Shown: positions 37,701-49,553, counted from the first letter of the stretch. The stretch is 64,000 bases of DNA from Synchiropus splendidus (GCF_027744825.2 NC_071345.1:5426001-5490000); one strand, 5' to 3'. The notes: generated by a model not told the origin, from the letters alone. Translations and numbers: made by a program.

Positions 37701-40700
37701 GCTTTGATAAATGAGGGTGTTCTCTGCATGACTGCCACACACAGGGGCCACAGCTATGACCTCATTTAAATGAAGGCAAATGTCAGGTCGTATTCACCAA
37801 TCGGCTCTCTTTCTGCCGCGGTCCACGGTCACATCCAATTAAGCACTGGGATCAACACGCGCCACTCTGTCCCACACATTATGTTTATCAGGACAATGAG
37901 AAACACCACTGAAAAGCACTCTGCTTCGCTCACAGCTGCTTTCATGGCATCACGCCACAGCACATGCTGCATCTTAGCAGGAAGCGGCCCAAAAATTCAC
38001 AATGCAAAAGCGGTGAAAAAAAGCCAAACATTTTTTTTTTGGTACCTTTGTTTCTACCTACAGCGCGTGAAGAGGCAGAGGGATCCAGAGAGATAAGAGT
38101 GGCGGGTCATCCAGAGCAGAAACCAGAGAAAGACAAGGACGAAAAATTAGTTCACAGGAAGGATTTGGATCTTTGACTCACACTTTCATGCAAATAAACG
38201 TTGCTCATGCAGGAGTGGTGCCAAACAAACATGCCTTTTTTCTGCTGTCTGTGGCAGGACTACACTGCAAACAATACACTTTGATCCTGGCGGTTTGAAA
38301 ACGGGGCACCAACAAGGTTTGACATCCGATGAAAGAGTGTACTTGAACAGACTTAAAATGTGTGTCCTGCTTCAGAGCAAATCCCACATGTGCTGTGATC
38401 ATAGAATCATAGAATGCTCAGACAATCTCAGCAGTAAATTGGTCGATTGTTAAATAATATGTGAGGTATTAAAAGCAGATTATGTTTAAATCCGTTTGTC
38501 AATGATAAAAAAGTAAAAATAAATACTTTTTTTTTTAGATAGAGTTACACCGCTTTGTCTAACCCAAACCCAGGGGCAAACTCTGGCCCACATTTTCAAC
38601 GTATTCAGTCTTGAAAAACACAGCTAAAAGCTTGTATTGATGCTAAACTCTTCCAAGACGCTTCTCGATTCACTACAAGATCAGTGAGTCAATCCCAAAA
38701 TGTCCAAAAAATATAATCAAAGATATGAAAATAATAGCATTTGTGAAGGAAATGTGAGTTTTTTTGTGAACAGGAGTGTTTTGCTAAATATTTGCCACTT
38801 TGTGTTCATTTTCCTTCATTATATTGAAGAAAAAATGATTGACTTATCCATATATTTCAGAGATTAATCATGTAAAGTTTTGACCAAAACATCCATGAAG
38901 AAGTAAATAAGAGTTAAGTTTAAAAAAAACTTCAGGATAAACATTTTTGCTCTGCAACAAAAGCAGCACTTCCATGCTCACGTGTAGAGCTCCAACTCAA
39001 AACATTTGATCAGTTAATAAATAAATAATAAAATAATAATAATAACAAAATAATGAAATGATACTATAACTACAATTTATATCTGACACCAGACAGAGAT
39101 AAGCATGCTGAAGTGAGCGTCCAGGGAAGGCTGTAACAGTCTTCTTTCCATTTGTGCGACTGAGGTTGGCGTCTATGAAGTAACCACCGCCTTCCAAGTA
39201 CTTTCTAATCGACCACCCCAGCTGACTACAGTCGCACCTCGGTGCTTCCCCACACGCCGCAGAGGTCATCGCAGTGAGTCAGGACATATTAGCGATGGTA
39301 CGGGGAGCAGCAATTACGTAAGCCTCCGAAATGTTGGGTGAATCAAAGGTGAGGAGACGCGGCGGCAGACAGACAAAGGTGAGGCGGGAGCAAACCCGGC
39401 ATTCTTTTGCCCTCGATCAAACAAACACTGCCACTTTCTCCGGAGCAACAACAAACAGAGCAAAAAGAATGAATGCACTCGGACAGGGAGGGAAGGTGTA
39501 ATGTTTGTTCACCCCAAAAAAACAAAAGCCATGCAGAGAGTCGACTGAGAATAATGGAGTGAGAAAGAAGAGGAGTACCTTGTTCTGCCTTCAGGTGAGC
39601 GAGGCCTTGATGGAGAGAAGCGGAGAAGAAGAGAGAGAGATTAAAGGACACGCTCGCACACCAATACTGATGAAGTATTGTCACTGCATGATTGCTTCAT
39701 GGCAAATCATGGCCGACACACAGAGATTTTTCAATGGAACACCATTTAAAAACATTGGATTAAGCTCCAGTGCAGTGGAAATATGATCATTGAATGAGCT
39801 TTTAATCCAAATTACCGACAGAAACATTCAAGAAATGTGATAGTGAATGAATATTCACTTGGATTATTCATAATATTCAGCTAAAGGAAACAAGTGAGGA
39901 GACTCACCTGGTTTTCTCTGGACTGCTGTGAAGAGGAAAAGATGGCAGAGAGAAAAGAGAAGTTGTGGATTAGCACACGTCGGCAGATTGCATGTCTAAC
40001 ATGCAACAAAAGTGCCACACATCTTTTCACTTCCATGTAAAAGGAGCAAAGCGCATCCTCTTGACATGCACCATTGTTGTGTAGTACTCGAGCAGAGATC
40101 ACTGTGGAGAGAAACAAAATACAATCCGTCCTCTGAGGAAGTCGAGGAGACCGACATAACACCTTAAGCAAAACCGCCTCTTAAATGTTGAATATTGGTA
40201 GCAAAATATTCAGCACTGAAGCCTCACAAAAAGAGACATAAATCCACAGGGCCACGGATTTAGTGTTCAGTCGATGCTTCCTATCAGACCCACATCGTTC
40301 TCCTCCGAAGTGCAAAGCCGGGCGCCAGCAGGCAAGGTTTTCTGTTGACATGGAGTCTATGGTTCTTTGTGTTTGTTTGCAGGAGAATGCTGCCTCTTAG
40401 ATCCGAGCGGTTCAGAGCTAGCAGTGTCAGTGGAAATAAGTCACACAAGGGTCGATTCCTTGCAGCAAAAAATTGCAGTCTCAATGTCGGATGAGACCTT
40501 TGGGGTATCAAACATGCCAGTGAGGCTGATTTTAGACTCGGCGGTTCACAGAGTCAGGGCATGGAGCTGTTTTATCGGCGAAATCGCGCCTTGTGTTTGT
40601 GGTCTGGGAAGAAGGAGGATGCTTTTTTTATCTGGTGAGAAATCACATTAAAAGAGGCAGCTAAAGGTCAAGTCTGGAGCTCCTCTATAGATAGTTTGTA

Positions 40701-40766
40701 TCAACATTACACTAGAGTTAAGGTAGTGTTGTGATGATTATAAGGTTGGACAAGAAAAAAAAAAAC

Positions 40767-40769
<3 letters not shown>
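34756..40769. other. Intronic sequence, no gene recognised
   Basis: Unique-looking DNA with poly-A at 36768-36785, (AAAAT)n at 37137-37155, a strongly AT-rich stretch with attatattgtataattat motifs at 37260-37450, and (AAT)n at 39015-39060. The ggggcaaactctggcccaca at 38572-38591 may be a scrap of a hAT-type repeat. No gene seen. Confidence 0.4.

Positions 40770-40808
<39 letters not shown>
40770..40808. repeat. (CA)n/(TA)n microsatellite
   Basis: A short cacacaca run passing into about 15 TA units, immediately before the 202-bp tandem array. Confidence 0.9.
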
Positions 40809-40810
<2 letters not shown>

Positions 40811-41460
40811 TTGCTTTCACTTTAGTTCACCAATAGTTAAAATATACAAAAATCTATTCTTTTTAATTTTATTTTTATTATAATATAAAAAAAAATAAAT
40901 GTTTAAATGCTAGCATAAAAAATATGTATTATTGTTGGATTAAATAAAATGGATGAGAGAGAAAAAATAAATATATATGCAAATATATATATGTATTTTT
41001 TTTTGTGGTGGTTGCTTTCACTTCAGTTAACCAATAGTTAAAATATACAAAAATCTATTCTTTTTTATTTTATTTTTATTATCATATAAAAAAAAAATAA
41101 ATGTTTAAATGCTAGCATAAAAAATATATGTATTATTGTTGGATTAAATAAAATGGATGAGAGAGAAAAAATAAATATATATGCAAATATATATATGTAT
41201 TTTTTTTTGTGATGGTTGCTTTCACTTTACTTAACCAATAGTTAAAATATACAAAAATCTATTCTTTTTAATTTTATTTTTATTCTAATATAAAAAAATA
41301 AATGTTTAAATGCTAGCATAAAAAAAATATGTATTATTGTTGGATTAAATAAAATGGATGAAAGAGAAAAAATAAATATATATGCAAATAAATAGATGTA
41401 TTTTTTTTTGTGGTGGTTGCTTTCACTTTAGTTAACCAATAGCTAAAATATGCATTATTT
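40811..41460 (+). repeat. Tandem array, ~202-bp unit, three copies plus a partial
   Basis: The motif ttgctttcact begins at 40811, 41012, 41216 and 41417, giving periods of 201, 204 and 201 bp. Each unit contains gttaaaatatacaaaaatct, aatgctagcataaaaaatat and ggattaaataaaatggatga, and ends with a T run and gtggtggttgc. The units are highly AT-rich and differ mostly in homopolymer lengths. Confidence 0.92.
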
Positions 41461-42777
41461 TATTTATAAATACTTACATTAAAACTGTGACCGAAATATT
41501 TGCCATTTACCAAATATTACCAACATCATGAAAATGTTTTGCCACTATTAAAGCAATAATTCAGCCAACAGCTTCAAAAATCTGTGTCTTGGGTTGAGGG
41601 CATGAAAGAAATTCTGGCGGTTGAAACTCAAAGATTAAGGACCTCAATTCCAAAAGGAACTCCCTTGGAGACGTGGACTTGTTCCAGAACAATGGCTGAT
41701 GTATTGAGGTTTCAGTCCAGTCTCCTTCAGGGAAAAGCCCAAAATGGCTGCTGCGGCTACAAGGATGACATTGGCGAAAGCAAGGACGGACTGCAGGCGT
41801 GGGGGGATGGGAGTCAGTGGACAGTAGCGTGGGACAGAAACCAGACCGCGTGCGGATCGCACGTATGTGTGTTACTTCAGTTTTTTACATCCGTGTTCTC
41901 GTGTGTTCCCATCTTGATAAAGCCCGTTCTCTTGATGCGGCATCGCCCAGAACAAGCCAATGTGCCGCTGAGGACATGTGGTCCGGGTGTAATCCCCTGC
42001 TCTATTTTACCAGCAGCTTCAAATCCAAACATAATTTCCAGCTCGGGCACTAGACACATGCCCTCTGCACTGGAAACAGGCGAGTCCCTGCAACATTTTT
42101 TTTTTCCCCGCTGACCTACTTTTTATAGTAAGATTATTGTAACTGTCATTTTTTTTTTCCATGTCTGTTTATTAATCCCCAAAGCTAAGCCTGAAGGCAC
42201 CATTTCAGCACTTCCTTAACAGTTTGCCGAGCCAAGCCGTCATTTAACAACTGCCGATCAAACATGCCCAGGTTTGATCCCCGTCGTCCTTTTATTCACT
42301 GGCCATGCGTTCGAAATTAACTGCTACATTACTGGATATATGAGCAAGCCCTTGACACTGCATCTCACAGGCAAATCCACGGTTTTTAAAATGTCACACT
42401 TGTATAATAGAAAGAATGAAGGGCCATTATCCCATGGGGAATGTATTTGCCGAGCTAATGGTGGGGGAGAAACCTGGAGATTAAGGATGACGGCGCTGGA
42501 ATAGCGCATGTGAGAGTTTTCACCGTGAAAATTTGGCAGCCAGAGATGACAGGGGAGATGGATCAGTGGTGATCGGTGTCTAATTTCAGCTCATTTCTCT
42601 GACAGTCAGTCAGACCGACGCGTCCACTGGAGAGTGGAGACTGAACATGTGTTTTCAAAATTCTTTATTTATTTTCTCTTCGTGACAGTTGACAAAATGG
42701 GTGGTTTAGGAAGCGCAAAGCTAACACTGTTCAAATGTAGCAGCAAGAGTTTTGACATCAAAGTTTGACAGACGTCA
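41461..42777. other. Intronic sequence with an unassigned open frame
   Basis: A 176-codon plus-strand open frame at 41584-42114 is the longest after the neurexin exon. It has no domain, signal or repeat I recognise, and nothing supports splicing or start use, so I do not call it a gene. Confidence 0.3.
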
Positions 42778-42860
42778 GGTGTCAGACTCAAGGACCGGGG
42801 GCTAAATCCAGGTCACCAATTCATTTCATGAGTCCCACATGAATATGCTAGCTCCAAATA
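42778..42860 (+). repeat. Possible hAT-type repeat end fragment
   Basis: caggtgtcagactcaaggac followed by cgggggctaaatccaggtc resembles the left end of an abundant vertebrate hAT repeat (tgtcaaactcaaggcc type). No right end was identified. It lies just upstream of family B copy 3. Confidence 0.4.
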
Positions 42861-42906
42861 CATTTCAATACAAATGTAAATGGCAGCAAAACCAGCATGC
42901 TGGATA

Positions 42907-43408
42907 CCGTAATTTCCAGACTATCGAGTACCCCAGAATATTAGCCACATGCACTACATTTAAGATGGAAAATAGATCTTGTTCATGCATAAGCTGCACC
43001 TGTCTATAAGGCGCAGGTGTAGTGGTGCTGTCTGTGCCGTAGAAAGGTCACTTCTAAACTAGTTTTCCAGCATGGAGACTGACTCATGAAACAAACTGGG
43101 CAATGTTCTGAACTTTAGTCATGAACTCCTCACATCTTTTACTGACATTAAAGCACTCAAAATGTGCTGTTTTTGCCCACGTGTCCAAAGTTCCAACGCC
43201 ACAGTTGGTCTCAGCTGCTGCTTCTTGTCTCCGCTCCTCCCGGAGATCGGGGCTCTGTAGGCCATCGGTTTGATTTGATGAGGCTCAATATTTTGGCAGC
43301 ATGATGCTCTTTAGTCTGTAAAAATCCATACATTAGTAGCCACGTCGTATAACCCGAAGGGTTCAGACGGCAAGAAAAAAGTAGCGACTTAAAGTCTAGA
43401 AATTACGG
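42907..43408 (+). mobile_element. TA-flanked DNA element, family B, copy 3 (502 bp)
   Basis: Starts ccgtaatttccagactatcg and ends cttaaagtctagaaattacgg, with TA on both sides (42905-42906 and 43409-43410). The terminal inverted repeat ccgtaattt/aaattacgg is best preserved in this copy. Interior motifs are shared with the copies at 20.4, 26.9 and 63.2 kb. Confidence 0.82.
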
Positions 43409-43429
43409 TAGATAGCTCTATCATCGAAT

Positions 43430-43580
43430 ATGTAGGTAGGCGAGGCTTCATGAAACACTGTCCTCATTTTTAAAACACCACTAGATGGCACTCTATGCTC
43501 TAAAATTTTTGACTTCAAACAATTGTAATGGACGTTCACCACCTTCTGGGCTCTGAAAATAACACTGATTCATGAATCAA
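43430..43580 (+). repeat. MITE family A, copy 6 (diverged)
   Basis: gtaggcgaggcttcatgaaa, cactgtcctcatttttaaaa, a ccactagatggcactctatg core and a ctctgaaaataacactgatt block follow family A order, with more divergence than other copies. It starts about 20 bp after a family B element. Confidence 0.6.
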
Positions 43581-43638
43581 TACTGATGTGAGGGCACATG
43601 TATGAAGTCAGTGAGAAGATGCTGTAAGAGTGACCAAT

Positions 43639-43900
43639 GGGGGCGACAAGGCTCAGATGGTAGAGCAGTCGACCTGTGACTGAGTAGTGGCTGGTTTGAT
43701 CCCTGTTCCTGATGGGTTTGTGTGGTTGTGTCCCTGAGCAAGACACTCAGATGGACACTCACCATCTGAAGAGACTCACTACAGATGGTGTGAATGGATG
43801 AGTTGGTGTGAAGCGCTCTGGTTGCTGAATAAGCATGGGAAGCAGCCATGGGAACCAATGGATGCAAGAAGAGGGTTGAGGACTATGCATGGACCATGAT
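43639..43900 (+). mobile_element. tRNA-derived SINE
   Basis: The 5' part looks like a tRNA: an A-box-like aggctcagatggtagagcag at about 43649 and a B-box-like ggtttgatccc at 43693. It continues with gtgtccctgagcaagacac, a motif of abundant fish SINE bodies, then tgtgaatggatgagttggtg and gtgaagcgctctggttg. Not an intact tRNA gene. The family name is not assigned. Confidence 0.7.
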
Positions 43901-45100
43901 GTCTGCTGATGATACAGAGTTTTGATGAGGGAGGAACGATGAGTTGGAGGAGAAGCTGGATCAATCGAAACAGCAGTGGCAGTTATAGACTTGTCGTCGA
44001 TACTGTACATAGTCATTTTGTTTGTCCCGTGTCTGGCACTGTGTTTCAGAGGTTGGGCCCTTGCCTGAGTTAGACACCTGTCCCCAGCTTGTCTCTGTAG
44101 AACATGACCTTATGGGGTGAATGGCCCAACAAACATTGTGTTTTCTTTTTCTTTTAATGCCGTAACACTGTTATCAAAGAGTTCACAACAGTCACCACTT
44201 TTCCAACCCAATTCCATTGTTCCTGCCCAGCAAATGTGCCCGGTCTTTACACTCCCCTTCTAGGCCAGTGGGCTAGCAGGCTACAATTAAGCATAAGACT
44301 GGCAAAATGCTTCCGAGGCCCAGTTCGCTCAGTCAGTCAACCGGCCATCTGCCTGTTTTAACGAGCAGCTTGGGGGCTTTGGCATGTGAGTGTGCACGTA
44401 TGTGTGTGTGTAAACCGCTCTCACTCACCGTGATGGTGCGGCGTATAAATATTCAAAAGTCGGACAGATTGCTTTCCTGGCGCCTGGATGTACAGCATGA
44501 GCCACAGTTTGCCTTCGCAGACAGGTGTGTGTGAGTGGAGCAGCTAAACGGCTCCAGTCGGGGCTCCGGCTCGACATATGTGTACACGCCGCTGCTGACT
44601 CTGAGGCGCCTTCTTCTTCGCTGTTTGTGCAGGCTTTTCGCAGACAAATTAGCCATCGCTGCTCTCATTATCCTCCTAATTATGGTTTCCTGTCTCGGCG
44701 GCATAATCAGCCACATCACTTAATGGGAAGGCAGCGATGAGCGGCGGAAAAAAAGAAAAATAGAGGAGATGATGTGCCAACTTGCTCGGCTTATTGACAT
44801 GGGATTGTGGAGGGAGGCTTCACCAGTGTGGTGGCAGAGTGAAGCACAGTCGGAGTCACATTGTCTGGGCTCGACAACTCACCTCCATGTCTGATGAGAG
44901 TGGATCAAAGGCGCTGAGGCTAATACATCCCACATTTCCCTCTCTGCATCTGCTCCCTGTTTGGTTGGTGTGGAGCTCAGCATGTAAAAGCTCCATTGAG
45001 TTGTTGCTTTTTTGTTGCATGACTACGGCTGCCAGTAGATACCCAATAGTATTATTTATTTTCACAACACATAACATGGCACCTTTGACTGCCAGTAGGC
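43901..45100. other. Intronic sequence, no gene recognised
   Basis: Unique-looking sequence; 43901-44100 may be the remainder of a repeat beyond the SINE. No coding family recognised. Confidence 0.4.
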
Positions 45101-45775
45101 ATAATATAATATAATATAATAAAATATAATATAATACTTTATTTTATTGACAGCACCTTATTGCGAAGCACTTTCCTAGTTGTCAATAAATTTTAATAAA
45201 TTTGATTCCTATATAATATAATATAATATAATATAATATATTTTTTATGTATTTTATGTTATTTTATTGACAGCACTTTATTGCGAAGCACTTTCCCAGT
45301 TGGTGAGATCCTCTCTGTCCATGGCAATAAATTTGATTCTAATATAATAGAAGAGAATAGAATAGAATAGAATTTTTATTTTTTATTTATTTTATGTTAT
45401 TTTATTGACAGCACTTTATTGCAAAGCACTTTCCCAGTTGGTGAGATCCTCTCTGTCCATGGCAATAAATTTGATTCTAATATAATAGAAGAGAATAGAA
45501 TAGAATAGAATTTTTATTTTTTATTTATTTTATGTTATTTTATTGACAGCACTTTATTGCAAAGCACTTTCCCAGTTGGTGAGATCCTCTCTGTCCATGG
45601 CAATAAATTTGATTCTAATATAATAGAAGAGAATAGAATAGAATAGAATTTTTATTTTTTATTTATTTTATGTTATTTTATTGACAGCACTTTATTGCAA
45701 AGCACTTTCCCAGTTGGTGAGATCCTCTCTGTCCATGGCAATAAATTTGATTCTAATATAATATAATATAATATA
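45100..45775 (+). repeat. Tandem array, 138-bp unit with retroelement-tail-like sequence
   Basis: The motif ttgacagcac begins at 45147, 45267, 45405, 45543 and 45681: one 120-bp step, then three of exactly 138 bp. Units contain gcactttcccagttggtgag, ctgtccatggcaataaattt and gaatagaatagaatagaatt. The last three are almost identical. Irregular (AATAT)n runs flank the array on both sides. Confidence 0.92.
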
Positions 45776-47532
45776 ATAATACAAATTTTATTGATTTTTT
45801 TTGTTTGTTTTTGCTTCCGCCATCAGAATTATTATTCATGAATAATGCTTCATATTTATCTCAGATAAAGTGTGTTTAGGATCCCCTTATAGAGTTCTTT
45901 TTGACCAGGTGTTTGAAAAGGACAGTTGGACATCGTCTCCATCCACTGTCCGACAGAGGCAGTGAGCGAATAGGAAGAAGCCAAAAAGGGGCGCGTCCAC
46001 TTCTCCCGCTTGACTGCACCGCAACCAGCACATCGCGTGCAATCTCTAACAAAGCCAGAGGCTAACGCTTGGGATTTAAGCTCCAAACAGATTCATTTGA
46101 GCAGCAAATGAGGTGAAGATTATGAAACCAAATAGATGGGGGGAAAAAATGAAACAGCATATATATTTCTGAAAATGCATCAAAAAGCATTCGATACCGT
46201 CCGGCTGGAATTGCTTTGAAGCCAAAGCAAGTGAGCATTGCCCGGCATTTATTCCCGTAGCATGATGATTTTGTCGGCGTGTCTTGAAGGAGGTCAGTGG
46301 TGGAGGAGAGTCGATATGGGTCTGATCACAGGAATGCTAAGTTCACAACCCCAGACGGAAGAGCGAAGAAAGCAAATCCAAACAGAACTTTTGTTTGTGT
46401 AAGTTAGAGATTAATAAGACACCAAAACACACTGCAGTCATGACACTAATGCAGAAAAAAGCAAACCGGCAGTTGTGTATTTTGATATATAAAAGATGGA
46501 AAATATTGCCTTCACTCTTAATGTATTTATATATATGCAACAAAGGCAGTATTTATTTTTTCTTTAACCATTTTACATTAGGATGGCAATATTGATTCAT
46601 GGCAATTTGGCCTCAAACCAGACCTTATCTGGTCCCATGAGAAAATAAAGCATCATCTGAAAACTGCAAACAATTGGATTTGTGAGAGAAAGCGAAAGGA
46701 TGATACAGGATTTAGAAATAAATCTTTGCGAATCGCTATATTAAAATATAGACAAAGATGGATTATGCTAAAGCAGCACATCTCCTTAGAATCCCCAGAG
46801 AAAGAGCAGGTGACCCTATCAGGGTGGAAGAGAAAACCGAGAGGAAGCTTTCAATCTGTACCTTGAGGTTCCTGCGGCACCTTGCAGGATCAGAACTTTG
46901 TTTAATGGAGAAAAGAGCGTCGTCGTTTTAGTCATATCAGCTAATAGCACATCCTCCTCATCACAAGTAATAACTGCGAGGGCAGAAGAAACGCTGAGCA
47001 CATCACCTTCGCGTTGAACTCCCAAATGAAATGTGACAACTTTCAAATAAGTGCACAAGCCACAAAGCGGAACACAGGAATCCATGAATATCACGGCGTA
47101 TTAAATCGAGTTTGAGTCGCCGCCGGTGCCTCGTGTGGAAGACGTCGTCGCAGGAAAGCTAAATTGCTATTATGCATATTCGATGCATTTGAAAATAAAG
47201 TTGAGGCTGCAAAACATCTTACAAAGGGGCAGAAGGCAAACATTCCATGATCAGCTGCCAAAATGTGTTTGCTGTAAATGCAAATAAAGCCATTAATTCT
47301 ATTCCGTTTGGATTGAAACCACGATAAATGTTTCAGTTCATATCTCACCCACGATGGTAATGGGGTAACCAGGGCACACAGTGAAGTACATCCAAAAAAT
47401 CCTCCCTCAAATACCCGAGCTACCTTTTAAAAATACAAAGTAAGTATCTCACAAATCCCCATGTGTGAATCAATAACATGTTTTTATTCAATATTCACTT
47501 CAATGAGGAGGCTGTGGAGCGGATTTTCTTAC
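45776..47532. other. Start of the long neurexin intron 2
   Basis: Begins (on the minus strand) with the GT donor at 47532-47531. Unique-looking, moderately AT-rich DNA with no repeat or further exon recognised. Confidence 0.5.
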
Positions 47533-48220
47533 CTTCCGTGCAGTATCGACCTACAAATCCAGTTTTGGAGCAGTCACAGTAGGTTTCCCCGTCAGCCAGC
47601 GAGCAGATTCCACCGTTCTCACAGGGGCTGTCTGTGCAGAGGCCTATCATCTCCAAGCGCACCTTCTGACTGTTGATGAGTGTGGGCAGCTTACTCCCAT
47701 AGCTGAGATCCGCGATGACTCCTCTGAAAGGCGCTAGTTTACGAACCGAGGGCAGAGTGATGGCCGACGTGCGTATGTCTCCCGGTAGCCCACCGAGGAA
47801 GAGGTCGGAAATAATCTTCATGAACTGCCGCTGGGGCCGAACCTCACCTGTCGTGGTCTGACCGTCCACTGCCAAACCAGTCCGCAAGTTATGCCTGTTG
47901 ATGGCGGCAAAGTGCCAGCGGCTATCATTGACCCTCTTGGCAGACGCGACGGTGGTCTCGGCGCAGTCGATGCTGACGCGGAGCTGGAGCTTGCCCTCGT
48001 GCAACGTGAGGAGAAGGAAATCGCAAACTCCGCCGTCGTCGAAGTAAAGCAGCAGGCCTTCGGATTGTGAGGTTTTGAACTGAAAGGTCAGGTCGCTTCT
48101 GGAGCTGGCGTCCCAGCGCAGGTACCGAGCCCACTGACCCTCGGAGCCCGTGAACTCCAAGCCCGTGGTGAGGCAAAGAAATGTACTTAGCAGCAGAAGG
48201 CCTTGGCTCGGTAGATTCAT
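47533..48220 (-). CDS. nrxn3: Alpha-neurexin, first coding exon (neurexin-3-like)
   Basis: Neurexins are presynaptic adhesion receptors that bind neuroligins, LRRTMs and cerebellins across the synaptic cleft; this exon belongs to the long alpha form. Translation from the ATG at 48220 gives 229 complete codons. Residues 1-20 are a signal peptide ([20 protein letters not shown]). Residues 21 to about 190 are an LNS1 domain beginning [10 protein letters not shown], with [25 protein letters not shown] and [13 protein letters not shown]. Residues 195-227 are an EGF-like domain with all six cysteines (195, 200, 206, 215, 217, 227). N98-D-S is a potential glycosylation sequon. The [19 protein letters not shown] and SDLFLGG stretches resemble neurexin-3 more than 1 or 2, from memory of the family. 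The exon ends GAAG|GTAAGA (phase 1). In-frame codons run further upstream without an ATG, so 48220 is the start; A at -3 gives a good Kozak context. Which nrxn3 duplicate (a or b) is undecided. Confidence 0.93.
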
Positions 48221-48557
48221 CGTTGATAACGCGTTCAAGCAGCTTAGGGACCTTCAAAACATTTGGTTATGGCTTTTTTCGATTGTGTCCAGGTACAAAT
48301 AACAGTCAGGAACCAAAGGCTGTCAGCCCTGGTTTCAGTCTAATCTGGATGTATATGTAAAAATATCCTTCTGATTTAAGCAGACAGGCGGCAGTGCGAA
48401 GATGAAGGAGATCCTTGGAGGATTCTGTCAGTGACTGAGAACTGCATCTTGTCTGTTCTCCTTGAGGCGACTTCCCGGATTGAAGCGCTCGGCCTTCATC
48501 AGGACACCTGATCCGTGCCCCATGGTTTGAAGTCCAGCTCCAGCTGCCTTGACAGAG
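48221..48557 (-). other. nrxn3: 5' UTR part of the neurexin coding exon
   Basis: Read on the minus strand, a pyrimidine-rich run (ttttcctttttctgcag) ends in AG at 48559-48558, a good splice acceptor. Exon sequence would begin at 48557, giving about 337 nt of 5' UTR before the ATG at 48220 and a total exon of 1,025 nt. Alpha-neurexin transcripts commonly start with a non-coding exon spliced to the exon that holds the start codon, which fits. The acceptor is inferred from sequence alone. Confidence 0.6.
48428..48523 (-). promoter_or_regulatory. Upstream ORF in the neurexin 5' UTR
   Basis: An ATG at 48523 in the sequence accATGG (A at -3, G at +4, a strong Kozak match) opens a 31-codon frame that ends in TGA at 48430-48428, about 207 nt before the neurexin ATG. 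If the 5' UTR is transcribed as inferred, this uORF would be expected to lower initiation at the main start. The peptide resembles nothing I know; the role is inferred from position and start context only. Confidence 0.4.
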
Positions 48558-49019
48558 CTGCAGAAAAAGGAAAATATTGGTATAAAATGATCAGCATTTC
48601 TTTAAAGAAACAAACCACTGCCATTCCACGACACACAACCACGTAGAATCCTCTCTCCACTTTAACAGGAGGTAGAATTAAATTTGCCAAATCTGAAGAA
48701 CTCTATGTTATGTCCAAGACCTTTTCTTTCAGACAAACCAAGGGTTTTCACAGGTGGTCCACGGAGGAGGATGTATTCACAGTCCTCCTTAAAGGCCACC
48801 TTGAATGAAGGAAGGAGTCACACGACATATATTGACAATAACTGCGAGAAACTTCTCCAACACTGGGAAAATCTAAGCGTACTATTGTGTTGGTGACCCT
48901 ACAGTATTGTGGACCCCCATACTGTCAAAGCATTAGGGAGGACCAGTGATAATAATTAGGTCACGTATAACCCATTATTCTGTGGACAGTTGAATGTCAT
49001 ACTCTCCTCCACCACAATT

Positions 49020-49380
49020 CTCCTCCATCTTTCCTGGCCCAGCTGGATGTGAGATGAAATCCACATCCTGGGGTCACTGCTGGACAAGTCAGCGACACCT
49101 CCTCCAGGAGGCATCTCGACAAGACACTGGACTTATTTCAGTGAGACAAGGCAGGTCTGCCTCCTCTTAGAAAGCCAAACTATGACTCCAATCTGTACAG
49201 GAGAGACTTATGAAAGGACTCAACGTGCCTCCTGGCTCAGCTCTTTCTCTTCAATAAAGTGACCTAAAGACATATCCTTGGATCAGGAACTTGAGACTTA
49301 AACTCCACCAGGATTCTCCCTGTGAACAGCATTCTATAAAGTGCTATATAAATAAAGACTTATTATTATTATTTCATTAT
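49020..49380 (+). repeat. Possible retroelement 3' end
   Basis: The segment ends ataaagtgctatataaataa followed by agacttattattattatt, a tail type seen at the 3' ends of fish non-LTR elements. The upstream 300 bp shows no recognisable reading frame, so the left limit is uncertain. Confidence 0.4.
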
Positions 49381-49525
49381 TATCGGTAATGTCCATACAG
49401 CCGCCGTTGTCCAGCGACTCTCAAATAATTGTTTATTTACTGTAATACGACTCATTCAACGTTGGATTTTACCAATTCATTGAGCAGTAGAAAAGAAAAA
49501 AACCCAGGTAACCGAGGCCTTGCTT

Positions 49526-49553
49526 GAAATATCGGTTCGAATGCCGATATTTC
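49526..49553. repeat. Perfect 10-bp hairpin
   Basis: gaaatatcgg (49526-49535), an 8-nt loop ttcgaatg, then the exact reverse complement ccgatatttc (49544-49553). Confidence 0.85.

Noticed and set aside
41584..42114. 176-codon open frame on the plus strand, longest after the neurexin exon
   Set aside because: No recognisable domain, motif or signal peptide; no splice or promoter context. A frame of this length can occur by chance in 64 kb.
43639..43720. tRNA gene
   Set aside because: A- and B-box-like motifs are present, but the acceptor stem and arms do not pair and the sequence continues into a SINE body.
47495..47532. Continuation of the neurexin frame past the exon end to a stop at 47495
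   Set aside because: A canonical donor (GAAG|GTAAGA) lies at 47533/47532 after the EGF domain, as expected for alpha-neurexins; the last codons are intronic.
48221..48238. Earlier start for the neurexin exon at 48238
   Set aside because: The codon there is TTG, not ATG. The ATG at 48220 has good context and gives a proper signal peptide.
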